Assembly: GCA_039024315.1 (NCBI GenBank) | Contig: JBCCQN010000133.1 | Coordinates: 1-22,706, forward strand | DNA length: 22,706 nt | Direction of reading: 5' to 3' | Source of the DNA: JBCAWW01 sp039024315 | GTDB taxonomy: Bacteria > Bacteroidota > Bacteroidia > J057 | In this document: positions 1-8,445 of the stretch, in pieces | Position numbering within the stretch: position 1 is the stretch's first letter | Layout of the letters: every line of letters begins with the position of its first letter | Position numbers and translations under genes: made by a program | Notes under the pieces: generated by a model | What the model was told of the DNA's origin: nothing | The model's database searches: none | Seen by the model: only the letters and a program-made list of their open reading frames with translations

Positions 1-140
1 ATCTCAGTATTTTGAGGAAAATTGCGCTGCATCGAATTGCTCAGAGGAAAGATAAACTCAGTTTGAAGAAAAGAAGATACAGGGCTTCACTCAATAATGA
101 CTACTTGTTAACGCTAATTCAAGTTTGATGCGTTTGCCCT
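1..140 (+). mobile_element. Right end of an ISAs1-like insertion sequence
   Basis: The transposase tail stops at 128, and ISAs1-type elements usually end within a few tens of bases of that stop. The likely right terminal repeat is the GC-richer segment at about 126-140 (tgatgcgtttgccct). The exact boundary and the target duplication cannot be fixed because the left end lies outside the window. The element would sit only about 60 bases upstream of the start of the phosphatase gene at 201. Confidence 0.5.
3..128 (+). CDS. ISAs1-family transposase, C-terminal fragment (cut by window edge)
   Basis: The reading frame is open from the window edge and ends at TGA 126-128, giving 41 residues. The peptide runs LSILRKIALHR, then a basic stretch with KKRRYRAS, then NNDYLLTL. 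From memory this matches the C-terminus of ISAs1/H-repeat transposases such as E. coli YhhI, which have an R-x-IAIN-like helix, a basic RRKMRKA-like stretch and an acidic/Asn-x-x-YL ending. Only the tail is visible, so whether the transposase is intact cannot be judged. A second open frame at 2-55 ends sooner and resembles nothing I know. The family call rests on about 40 residues. Confidence 0.72.
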   Translation, partial: LSILRKIALHRIAQRKDKLSLKKRRYRASLNNDYLLTLIQV

Positions 141-200
141 AGAGACTCAGCGGTCTTTTTGTCCTATATTTTCCTAAATTGAGACGCTAAAGGAAAATTT

Positions 201-2261
201 TTGAGTCAAAGAGTCACCAACGGTATCCTGATTACAATAGCTGTTTTGTTATGGCTGTTGTTGCTGTCATTTCAGGAGATGCAGCTGATGGTGAATTTAT
301 TTCCCAATTTCAATTCAGATCTGGTTGGCGGTTTCTGGTATCGCTTGGTGTTAACGGCCTTTCTGGGGGTCAATTTACTTTTTTTTAGCAGGTTGTATGC
401 CCAGATTGAGCGCTTACATGTGAGCACGATGCTTTGGCGGATATTCCTGATTGGGATGATTGGTATCACTTTGATCATGTTGATCACCTTTGCCAATCGT
501 TATCTGCAGGATATGCTCACTTATAAATACGTGGCGCCGATCCTGCTACGCTTTGGCATGGACGTGATGCTGATATTTTTCCTTTCAGCCATGTTTATCT
601 TTAGGCGTTTTATCCTTTATCCAAGGACTAAGCGCAAAATCACCCTTTGGCGAGTATTTATTGGCTTTTTGATTGCGGCGCTTTTGATTACCCTTGATGG
701 CAATACTTTCATCGGTGGACCTTTGCGTCTTTTGATTTTTATCCCTTATGCTTTACTGGCGATTGTGCTCTCAATCAACGTAAAATGGATCTCCTATCTC
801 AACTTTAACCAAAAGTTGAGGGCGCTAGGACTCTTTGTTTTGATTACGATTGTTTCGGTCACCTATATCATTGCTTTGGCCAGGCTACCAGTACAGTTGC
901 AATTGAGCAATATCGCTTCGCTGCAGGATGAATTCTTGCTCCATATTATTGTTTTTACGCTTTGTTACTGCCTCTTTTCCCTCTTGGGTTTGTTTTTCAA
1001 TCTGCCGACGACTTCTGTCTTCGAACGGGAAAGCTCTGAGATTGTCAACTTTGACAAGATCAATCAGGCGATCCAATCCAATTTAGATTTTACAGAGATC
1101 ACCAATACCCTTTTGGACGTGAGTATGATGTCAGCCAATGCTAAAGCAGGATGGGTAGAGATGATCAACGAAGAAACGGGGCAAGCGGAATTAAAGGTGC
1201 ACAAACGCATCCAACCCAAAGAAATCAAAGGCATTAACTCCAATCATACGCTTACCGACAAGGTGCTCAAAGATCAGCAGCCCTATCTGGTACGTAATAC
1301 GCAGCGGCATAAAGCCTTCCCCAATAACGATAGCAAATATCGCTGTCTCTTAGTCATTCCGATCATGTCTTCTAGTCAGACTTATGGGGCCATCTTTGTG
1401 GCCAATGAGCTGGCCGATTCCTTTGAAGATGTAGCCATCCAGTCTATCACTACCTATGCAGAACAAGCAGGGATCGCTTTGGAAAACGCACGTTTGATGA
1501 AAGCTTCCATAGAGATGGAACGCTACCAAGAGCAACTAAAAATCGCCCAAGAAGTGCAAACTCAGTTGCTGCCTCAGACGCTGCCTTATGCAGATCAATT
1601 GGAATTTGGGGCCAAGAGTGAGACGGCCTTTGAGGTGGGGGGAGATTATTTTGATATCGTCAACCCCAAGCCTAATCTTTATCGCATTGCGATTGGCGAT
1701 GTTTCGGGCAAGGGAACCACTGCGGCCTTTTATATGGCAGAAATCAAAGGCATTTTTCATGCCTTGACCCAATTAGAGCTCGATGTCAAAGCTTTTTTGA
1801 GTACCGCTAATCTCGCCCTTTCACAGTGTATGCAGAAAGGCTTTTTTATGACGATGACCTATCTGGAAATCGATCTCGAAAAGCAAATGCTAGAAATGGT
1901 ACGCGCAGGGCATTGTCCGGCCTTTTTTTACAAAAGTACGAGTGGCGAAATCCAAATGCTCCGTGAGGGTACATTAGGATTGGGAATTGTACGTAATGCC
2001 TCGTTCGGTAATTATATCAAAGAAACCGAAAAATTGAGCTACGAATCAGGAGATGTCTTGATACTATATACTGACGGCATTCTGGAAGCCCGTAATGAGC
2101 AAAAAGAAGAGTTTGGCTACGAGCGCTTTGAACAGATCATCGGGCAGTATGCCACGCTACCTGCTCAGGACTTTGCCGACAAGATTGTCGAGTCAGTAAG
2201 AGATTTTACCCATACAGACCTGCAGGATGACTATACTGTCCTGATAATCAGGTTTAGATAA
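201..2261 (+). CDS. Membrane-bound GAF-domain PP2C-type (SpoIIE/RsbU-like) serine phosphatase
   Basis: Predicted PPM/PP2C phosphatase of the SpoIIE class, which dephosphorylates a STAS-domain antagonist in partner switching. Residues 1-270 contain about eight hydrophobic helices, roughly at 8-25, 44-64, 79-98, 113-135, 150-166, 173-192, 208-228 and 246-268. Residues about 280-430 look like a GAF sensor domain, followed by a short coiled linker. The phosphatase domain spans about 455-686. Its metal-binding motifs are visible: GGDYFD near 480, GDVSGKG near 499, TDGILEA near 625 and the terminal DDYT near 676. The start is TTG at 201: an in-frame TGA lies at 180-182, an AAAGGA ribosome site sits at 189-194, and the next ATG would remove the first helix. 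A STAS gene and an anti-sigma-like kinase follow on the same strand. The signal sensed by the membrane and GAF parts is unknown. Confidence 0.9.
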   Translation: MSQRVTNGILITIAVLLWLLLLSFQEMQLMVNLFPNFNSDLVGGFWYRLVLTAFLGVNLLFFSRLYAQIERLHVSTMLWRIFLIGMIGITLIMLITFANRYLQDMLTYKYVAPILLRFGMDVMLIFFLSAMFIFRRFILYPRTKRKITLWRVFIGFLIAALLITLDGNTFIGGPLRLLIFIPYALLAIVLSINVKWISYLNFNQKLRALGLFVLITIVSVTYIIALARLPVQLQLSNIASLQDEFLLHIIVFTLCYCLFSLLGLFFNLPTTSVFERESSEIVNFDKINQAIQSNLDFTEITNTLLDVSMMSANAKAGWVEMINEETGQAELKVHKRIQPKEIKGINSNHTLTDKVLKDQQPYLVRNTQRHKAFPNNDSKYRCLLVIPIMSSSQTYGAIFVANELADSFEDVAIQSITTYAEQAGIALENARLMKASIEMERYQEQLKIAQEVQTQLLPQTLPYADQLEFGAKSETAFEVGGDYFDIVNPKPNLYRIAIGDVSGKGTTAAFYMAEIKGIFHALTQLELDVKAFLSTANLALSQCMQKGFFMTMTYLEIDLEKQMLEMVRAGHCPAFFYKSTSGEIQMLREGTLGLGIVRNASFGNYIKETEKLSYESGDVLILYTDGILEARNEQKEEFGYERFEQIIGQYATLPAQDFADKIVESVRDFTHTDLQDDYTVLIIRFR

Positions 2262-2297
2262 TAACCTTTGCGCAATATTTACCGTAAGTTTTAGAGG

Positions 2298-2651
2298 ATG
2301 GAAATAAGTATTACAGATCAGCAATCCTACATCACCGTAAAACCTGTAGGTGAGATAGATGCTCACTCATCTATTGAGGTGGATGAAAAGCTCCAAGAGT
2401 TGATTGCTTCGGGACACAAATTCTTTCATTTAGATGTCTCTGAGCTTACCTATATCTCTAGTGCTGGATTGGGGGTCATAATTTCGCAGTTAGATCTGCT
2501 CAACGAAAAGCAAGGCAAACTGATTATTTCCGGTCCCAATGAGGGGGTTATGGAAGTTTTTGAACTTCTAGGGCTCAATCAGCTACTGACCATACTTGAA
2601 AATGACGCTACCGTAGGAACCTATTTTCAAAGCAATGAAAGCGTATCTTAG
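2298..2651 (+). CDS. STAS-domain anti-anti-sigma-factor-like protein (SpoIIAA/RsbV type)
   Basis: This 117-residue single STAS domain has the length usual for SpoIIAA/RsbV antagonists. The signature is DVSELTYISSAGLGVI at about 46-61. The phosphoacceptor should be Ser54 or Ser55, at the start of the conserved helix. In the known pathway the unphosphorylated form binds the HATPase kinase and releases its target, and the phosphatase upstream would reset it. The gene starts 36 bases after the phosphatase stop and overlaps the kinase gene by 17 bases, so the three are very likely one transcript. Confidence 0.92.
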   Translation: MEISITDQQSYITVKPVGEIDAHSSIEVDEKLQELIASGHKFFHLDVSELTYISSAGLGVIISQLDLLNEKQGKLIISGPNEGVMEVFELLGLNQLLTILENDATVGTYFQSNESVS

Positions 2652-3060
2652 GGTAAGATGTAATAAAGGCAACCTAGCCATAATCAGGGAGTTTGTACGT
2701 TCACGACTGCAAGATTTGCAGGTGGCTGGCCCTGTCTCCAATCAGATTGTACTCGCAGTCGATGAGGCTTGCGCCAACTGTATGATCCATCAGCACCAGT
2801 GTGATAATTATTCTACCATCGAAGTAGCGATCTACCGCGATGAAGGCACTCTCTACACAGAGATCAAAGACACTGGAAAAGCTTTTCGTATTGATACTTA
2901 TCAGCCCAAACAGTTACACGATATCGTAAAGGACCGCATTAAAGGAGGCCTTGGTATCAACCTCATCCACAAGATCATGGATGTCGTCAAAGTCGAAGAA
3001 AAGCGCGATCATTTCATCTATAAACTGGGCAAGCGTATCGACCCTAACTTAGGTGCCTAG
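2635..3060 (+). CDS. Anti-sigma-factor-like serine kinase, HATPase_c (SpoIIAB/RsbW type)
   Basis: A 141-residue GHKL ATPase domain with no extra region. The N box is at about 41-52 (AVDEACANCMIH, with Glu44 and Asn48). The G1 box is KDTGKAF (Asp79, Gly81), and the G2 region is GGLGINLI at 104-111. In the RsbW family it phosphorylates the STAS protein and sequesters a sigma factor or another target. It begins inside the STAS gene, which suggests translational coupling and a matched pair. No sigma factor gene is visible nearby, so the final target is unknown. Its 3' end overlaps the convergent surface-protein gene by 4 bases. Confidence 0.9.
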   Translation: MKAYLRVRCNKGNLAIIREFVRSRLQDLQVAGPVSNQIVLAVDEACANCMIHQHQCDNYSTIEVAIYRDEGTLYTEIKDTGKAFRIDTYQPKQLHDIVKDRIKGGLGINLIHKIMDVVKVEEKRDHFIYKLGKRIDPNLGA

Positions 3061-3085
3061 TTACTTGGCAGTTTGACGATACGCT
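3032..3085. repeat. Inverted repeat spanning the convergent 3' ends
   Basis: AGCGTATCG at 3032-3040 is repeated in inverted form as CGATACGCT at 3077-3085, separated by 36 bases that contain both stop codons. A smaller CCTAA-c-TTAGG dyad lies at 3043-3053. There is no T run, so this is not a standard intrinsic terminator. It may slow transcription from both sides, or be chance, because both arms are codons for Arg-Ile in the two opposing proteins. Confidence 0.3.
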
Positions 3086-6000
3086 CATCTAGGAGCGACG
3101 CTCCGTTTCCTTGCTCCACTTTCAAATGATAAACCCCTGCTGGCAAGGACCCCAAGTCTATACTTTTCTTCTGACTTTCCCCATATATAATTTCTTGATA
3201 AACGCTTCGGCCTTTTAGGTCCCACACTTTTATGCTTTTGGGCCCTAGATCGGGAACGCTAAACTCTAGCCAAAAGATCCCTGTACTTGGGTTGGGGTAA
3301 AGCCTATTTTGCGTTAGGCCTGCCTCAGGGCCTCTCTGCCTTTGAGCGAGTGCTGGATCAAGCAGTCCACTCCATATGGGGGATATTGCACTTTGCAAAA
3401 CTTCTTTGGTATTTTGATCTTGGACCATGACTACTACCGATAATGAGTCATAATCGTTTACGATCTCAGGGCTAGGATTATCATTAATTTGCCAAGCGAT
3501 TATGATATCCTCATTCTGATTGGCATTCCAGCCTAGATAGCTGATCCCTCCAGGATTGGGTAATATTTTTCGTACCACTAGCGAAAGTTTGGGCTCTTTT
3601 TCTACAACCATCACAGAGACCACTATTTCTTGCTCTGGACCAAAATTTTGTAGCGCTTTCAGGCGGATAGGACTCTCCAAGCGGTTGGTGTCTATATCGA
3701 TTTCAAAATTGGCCGCTACTAAAGAGCGCAGACTGATGAGTTGTTGCGAAAAGTCCCCTAAAGCATCATTATAGGCACTGCCGTCCATGACAATTTGTTC
3801 CGGGACGGAAATACCATAATATAAACTTCTCGCCCGTGGAGGAGCAGGATTATCAGCAAAAAAAGGTCCACTCCCAGGGTAGCGAATCACAATAGCGTCT
3901 TCACGATTATTGGCCTGCCACTGAATGAGAGAATCTTGACTTAGCCCTTGATCATCTGAAAATGCTTCTACACTGAGCACGCGATCACGTTCTCCAATCC
4001 ACACGCTATCGAGGGCAAATCCATCTAGAAAAGTATTTTCAGGGGTTCTATTATCGGACCCAAAAGCTAGTCTAAAACGAACCTTTCCAGAGTCCTGTAC
4101 CGCATCCAACTTATGACGAGCTACCTGAAAATCAGTATCGCTTTCCGTCCAGCCTAAACCGCCTTCTTGCTCTCCTGGACGCGAGAAGATAGCCGCTGAA
4201 TTATACCAATTCAAGCCACTGGCTAACCCCTGATTATCAATGTCTCCCAAGACAAACCAGTCGGCAGAATCTTGATCGCTATAAAGGACTTGCAATACAG
4301 TGCCATCCGCATTTTCGGTATCAGACCATATTTCCATAGCGAGAGCGGGGCGTTTGAGCGGACTTAGATCATAACAAGCAGAATTGAGAAAAGCCTGAGT
4401 ATTTGCTGGATAAATAGGGTCGGAAGCAGTTTGCCAGCCACGACTATCACCGGTAAACAAGCTTCCGCTTAGTTCTTCCCAACTCCAAAGCGCTTGGGGA
4501 CTACCCTCACTCACCCAATTGCCGTCGTTGGATTCAAAGTCAAGTTCGTAAGGAAAGGAATCTACCACTGGTAAAATATAAACCTCAGTCTCTGCCGAGT
4601 CCACACATCCTAGGGTAGTGGTGATCTTGAGTTTGGCTGGATAACAGCAATTGATTTGGGTATAGGTGTGTTTGGGGTCAAACTGAAGGCTATTGCTGCT
4701 TACGGCTCCATCGCCGAACGTCCATTCGAAGCTCAAGAATCGGTCTCTTGGTACGCCTTGCAAGGAGTCGGTCTGATCAATGAAAAGCGTATTGTCGCCC
4801 AGACAAGCGTTGCGCCATTCAAAACGCGGCTCTGGCATATCCCCCACATCCACGACTGTATTTAATCTACTGCTACATCCGATTAGATTAGTGGTATCAA
4901 GCAGTTGAACGCTGGCTTGTCCAGCTCGCTCAAAAATATGAAAAACGCTATCGCCTGAGGCCGTGCTTTCCCCTTGAAAAAGCCATTTGGCTGAGTCGGT
5001 CAAGATCTCGTAGAAGAGACTATTATCGTTGAAAAAAGCCTGCAATGAATCATTAGAGAAGCTGTTAGGTAAGCTAGAGCGCAAGACAAAATTGATCGGC
5101 TGACCCTCACAAACACTATCTCTTACATAGGCAGAATTAGGCGCCGGAAGTACGAACACTTTTTTGAGGGCTGTATCAGTACAGCCATAATTATCAGTGA
5201 TGATGTAGGCCAATTCCTGAGCCCCCTTACCAGCTTGGGCAGGGACAAAAAAGGTAGTATCTACCACCCCTTGGCCGACAAATTCGCTGAATATGATGCT
5301 ATCAGCCGATCCTATCAACACATTATCGCCTGCCAACATCAGAGGGATCAACTCGCTACTACAAAACAGACTATCTGTCGGCATGGCAAAACTAGCGATG
5401 GGCCTAGGACGAATCCTTACCTGGAAGGTGTCCACAAAAACACAACTATTGACAGAAGTGTCAACTCCATTGATAAAAATGTCAATAATGGAGTCATTTT
5501 GTAGGTTGGGAAAGTTGGGGATTAGGCTGTTAGTATTTAGGATGTTATTGTCATCTGTAAATATAGCGTTGGCGTAAATGCCATTTCCAGAATAGGTGAC
5601 TGCATCTTGAAAGTTACACAGTGAACTGTCCTGAAAGTTAAAGTCAATGCTTGGACGTCCTACTTGGGTGATGGTAAAACTGCTGCTGTCTTTACAGCCT
5701 TGGTTATCAGTCAAAAGTACTCCGTAAGTATCGCTTCCCAATCCGGTAAAGCTAATTGTGTCCCCGCTCAGGCTACTCTGTAATCCGCTGGCATTGTAAA
5801 GTTGAAAAGTATAATTCCCATTACCGCCCACGCCTTGCAAACCCAGCTGTCCAGTAGTGGCCTTGAAGCAAGGAATCAAAGTTTGACTCTGACTTTGGAT
5901 AAGCCCGATCGCAATGGGTAGATTAGGTTGTAGAATCTCGGTCGTATTGACTAGTTCGCAGCCATTAAAGTCCAATACCCTGACCTCATAAATGCCTGCT

Positions 6001-7208
6001 GGCAGATTGGCAAAAGTACGCGTTGCTCCATCGGCAACATTGGTAAAAGATTGGATGACAGTAGGGTTGCCTAATTGGGTAAGGCTAAAAATATAAGGAT
6101 CAGGAGCATTACTCGCATCTAAGCTGATACTACCATCGGAGCCTCCATTACATTTTACGGGGCTGGAAGTAAGATTGTTGATGGTCAAAGTGGTCGGCGT
6201 AGTCAAGGTATCGCCTCTTGAGCTCGTACAACCATTGGCATCCTGCACACTGAGGACGTAAGTGCCTGGCCCCAGATTGCCAAAAGTAGGCAGTGCGCTA
6301 CTGCTGCCACCATTGAGCTGATAAGAATAATTAGGAGTACCACCGCTGGCATTTACGGTGATGGAACCATTGTCGGCACTACAGGCTGGATCAAGAGAGC
6401 TCAGGCTATTGATCTGGAGAACTGGTGGTTCTGTAATTGTGACATCCACAGTATCCTCACAACCATTACTATCGGCAACTCTGAGCGCGTAGGTCCCCGC
6501 CGCTAAGCCGCTAAAGGAGGATGCATTGGGGTTGGGCGTAGTGCCATTGAAAAAAGTATAGTTTTGCCCTCCGACAACATTGAGTACTACAGAGCCATCG
6601 CTCTGGCCATTACAAGAGACATTAGTTTGACTCAAGCTGCTTATCTGCACTCCATTGCTATTGGCTACAGTCAGATTTAAAGTAAAACTACAGGCATTAA
6701 CATCAGTAATCTCGATGCTATGAGGGCCACTAGGTACGTTATTAAAGACATTACTAGTCTGAGGGCTACCTCCATCCAAGGTATAGTTAAAGGTCGCATT
6801 TCCGGTCCCTCCAGTAGCCGTGACAGTGATTGTTCCGCCCAGACAACCTGCATTGGCGATGGTGGCACTCCCTACGATAGCGGCGGGCTCATTTAGCGTG
6901 GTAGAGACATTGATCATAAGCCCTGCGGCCGTATCTGTAACCATCAAGGTGTAGGTTCCTACCGCAAGATTATTGATACTAGCAGTGGTTGCCCCAGTAC
7001 TCCAGCTAAACAAAACAGGAGCCGCTTCACCACTTACATTGGCACTAATAATGCCATCATTCCCCCCATTACAACTGATGGCTTGATCAATATTGAGCGT
7101 TACGGTGAGATTTTGGCCAAGGGTGAAAATAGGGGCCAAAAAGCAAGCGATAAATATGAGTAAAGGCGTTTTCATTCTAATCATAATGCTTGATTTAAGG
7201 ACCGACAT
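3057..7208 (-). CDS. Large T9SS-secreted surface protein with SprB repeats and a PKD domain
   Basis: 1383 residues with a signal peptide ending near TLGQ. About six SprB-type repeats lie at about 34-520, each with a CNGG-x-DG-like start and a (L/P)xGxY-x-(L/V)-x-V-x-D end. A mixed beta region follows. A PKD domain sits at about 792-880 (key residues WTFGDG) and a jelly-roll MAM/lectin-like domain at about 883-1075 (YELDFESN start). The Por secretion tail is at about 1300-1383, with YPNPSTG, a KVWDLKGR strand and the LPAGVYHLKV motif. These parts predict export through T9SS and attachment or release at the cell surface. It is the last gene of the operon. The ATG used here overlaps the lipoprotein gene by 14 bases; ATGs at 7184 and 7175 give a shorter, equally good signal peptide. 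No catalytic motif was recognised, so adhesion or sensing is more likely than enzymatic activity. Confidence 0.88.
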   Translation of the reverse strand: MSVLKSSIMIRMKTPLLIFIACFLAPIFTLGQNLTVTLNIDQAISCNGGNDGIISANVSGEAAPVLFSWSTGATTASINNLAVGTYTLMVTDTAAGLMINVSTTLNEPAAIVGSATIANAGCLGGTITVTATGGTGNATFNYTLDGGSPQTSNVFNNVPSGPHSIEITDVNACSFTLNLTVANSNGVQISSLSQTNVSCNGQSDGSVVLNVVGGQNYTFFNGTTPNPNASSFSGLAAGTYALRVADSNGCEDTVDVTITEPPVLQINSLSSLDPACSADNGSITVNASGGTPNYSYQLNGGSSSALPTFGNLGPGTYVLSVQDANGCTSSRGDTLTTPTTLTINNLTSSPVKCNGGSDGSISLDASNAPDPYIFSLTQLGNPTVIQSFTNVADGATRTFANLPAGIYEVRVLDFNGCELVNTTEILQPNLPIAIGLIQSQSQTLIPCFKATTGQLGLQGVGGNGNYTFQLYNASGLQSSLSGDTISFTGLGSDTYGVLLTDNQGCKDSSSFTITQVGRPSIDFNFQDSSLCNFQDAVTYSGNGIYANAIFTDDNNILNTNSLIPNFPNLQNDSIIDIFINGVDTSVNSCVFVDTFQVRIRPRPIASFAMPTDSLFCSSELIPLMLAGDNVLIGSADSIIFSEFVGQGVVDTTFFVPAQAGKGAQELAYIITDNYGCTDTALKKVFVLPAPNSAYVRDSVCEGQPINFVLRSSLPNSFSNDSLQAFFNDNSLFYEILTDSAKWLFQGESTASGDSVFHIFERAGQASVQLLDTTNLIGCSSRLNTVVDVGDMPEPRFEWRNACLGDNTLFIDQTDSLQGVPRDRFLSFEWTFGDGAVSSNSLQFDPKHTYTQINCCYPAKLKITTTLGCVDSAETEVYILPVVDSFPYELDFESNDGNWVSEGSPQALWSWEELSGSLFTGDSRGWQTASDPIYPANTQAFLNSACYDLSPLKRPALAMEIWSDTENADGTVLQVLYSDQDSADWFVLGDIDNQGLASGLNWYNSAAIFSRPGEQEGGLGWTESDTDFQVARHKLDAVQDSGKVRFRLAFGSDNRTPENTFLDGFALDSVWIGERDRVLSVEAFSDDQGLSQDSLIQWQANNREDAIVIRYPGSGPFFADNPAPPRARSLYYGISVPEQIVMDGSAYNDALGDFSQQLISLRSLVAANFEIDIDTNRLESPIRLKALQNFGPEQEIVVSVMVVEKEPKLSLVVRKILPNPGGISYLGWNANQNEDIIIAWQINDNPSPEIVNDYDSLSVVVMVQDQNTKEVLQSAISPIWSGLLDPALAQRQRGPEAGLTQNRLYPNPSTGIFWLEFSVPDLGPKSIKVWDLKGRSVYQEIIYGESQKKSIDLGSLPAGVYHLKVEQGNGASLLDERIVKLPSN

Positions 7209-8445
7209 TGCCTGAGGCGTCTTGTTGAGTACGAATCAAACAAGCCATCGTATTGTCATTGGCAAACTCTAGGGTGCCCGTCAAAAGAAAAGATTCATCT
7301 CCTAACCAAATGATATCGCCAAATTCGTCAGCCCCAGTGTAGCCAAATCGATTTTCCCATTGAAGGTCGCCATTACCCACATGTCTTTGGACTACGATAT
7401 CCGCAGGCGCACCACTCGAGCTACGCTGCAGGCCACCAATCATATAGCCCTGATTGTTGGGTAATTGGATTAATTTGCGTGCCTCTGCCCATGCTTCAGT
7501 TGGGGGTAAGTTGATCTCATTGACCGTTTTTAAATCACGACTCACCCTTTGGAGATTGGTCTGGGCGAGGCCATTGAAAGAGGTACTTAAAATCACCCAA
7601 TCTCCATTAGGTTCTATGGCAAAGCTTGCTGGTAATAACTGATTGCCTGCATTCTCTAAAACGAGTCTGTCGATGATATTGCCTTGTGAATTGAGACGTA
7701 TCAATAAGGGGACTCTAGCTCTGGGAGTGGGGTCTGGAAAGTCAGTGACGGCAAGCAAATAGTATTCACCTTCGTACTCTTGGATTGCCACTCCTGCGTC
7801 GAAGCCATTAAAACCGTATCGCTTTTCCCATAGAGTTTGCCCTTGGTTGTTGAGCTTGACCAACCAAATGTCTGCGACATCTCCTGCGAGGGCTTGCCCG
7901 TTACTGCCATTTTTATTGGGATCTACTGTGGTGCTGCTTCCCAGCACTAATAGGTGCTGATCATTAGTGGCATAAACTTGGATAATGGACTCCATCCCAT
8001 CAGGAGTGCCTAGAACTTGACTCCAATTGAGGGTATTATCATTCCAGTCTAGGCTTGAGATCCAAGCATCCTGATTATTGTTTTGGAGGGTGCTTGCTCC
8101 AATAAAAAAACCACTGCCGTCTGGATTGGCGGCCAGACTGCGGCCTTGATCGATCCCAAGATTGAGGTTGAGTTCGCTTGTTTGATTGCCCGCTAAATCA
8201 GTTTGAATCAGTAAGAGATCAGCATCTGATCCTCCCAAGGAGTTGGTAGTACCTAAGAGTAAAAAACCTCGCTGATTGGGGAGAGGTATGACATCTGCGC
8301 CTTGATCAGGATCTCTACCACCAAATAGTTTGACAAAATAGTCTCCTTGTAATGGAGAGGGAATGAAGCGTTCGCAGGCACTGCAAAACATCAGCAAACC
8401 CGCCAAAACGTAAAGGAAGGGGCTAATTGGTTTTGTAAAATGCAT
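7195..8445 (-). CDS. Predicted outer-envelope lipoprotein with beta-propeller-like repeats
   Basis: 416 residues with an N-terminal hydrophobic segment ending in FCSAC, so Cys24 is the probable lipidated residue; the lipobox is relaxed, as is common in Bacteroidota. The rest consists of repeats with patterns such as GGSDADLLLIQTD, ADIWLVKLNNQGQTLWEKRYG and ADIVVQRHVGNGDLQWENRFG. This is a Bacteroidota repeat style that I expect to fold as a propeller. The gene overlaps the preceding barrel gene by 23 bases and the following SprB-repeat gene by up to 14 bases, so translation is probably coupled. It could be a surface lipoprotein partnering with the barrel or with the exported protein. No enzyme motif was recognised. 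Confidence 0.8.
   Translation of the reverse strand: MHFTKPISPFLYVLAGLLMFCSACERFIPSPLQGDYFVKLFGGRDPDQGADVIPLPNQRGFLLLGTTNSLGGSDADLLLIQTDLAGNQTSELNLNLGIDQGRSLAANPDGSGFFIGASTLQNNNQDAWISSLDWNDNTLNWSQVLGTPDGMESIIQVYATNDQHLLVLGSSTTVDPNKNGSNGQALAGDVADIWLVKLNNQGQTLWEKRYGFNGFDAGVAIQEYEGEYYLLAVTDFPDPTPRARVPLLIRLNSQGNIIDRLVLENAGNQLLPASFAIEPNGDWVILSTSFNGLAQTNLQRVSRDLKTVNEINLPPTEAWAEARKLIQLPNNQGYMIGGLQRSSSGAPADIVVQRHVGNGDLQWENRFGYTGADEFGDIIWLGDESFLLTGTLEFANDNTMACLIRTQQDASGNVGP

Noticed and set aside
2..55. Second open frame at the left edge ending at TAA 53-55
   Set aside because: Its 17 residues resemble nothing known, while the neighbouring frame matches an ISAs1 transposase tail.
161..182. TATATTTT or TAAATTGA as promoter of the phosphatase gene
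   Set aside because: Neither matches TAnnTTTG exactly and no TTTG lies at an acceptable upstream distance.
5700..7100. Possible tandem DNA repeat in the SprB-repeat region
   Set aside because: The repetition is at protein level (about 70-85 residue units); the nucleotide copies are too diverged for a DNA tandem repeat.
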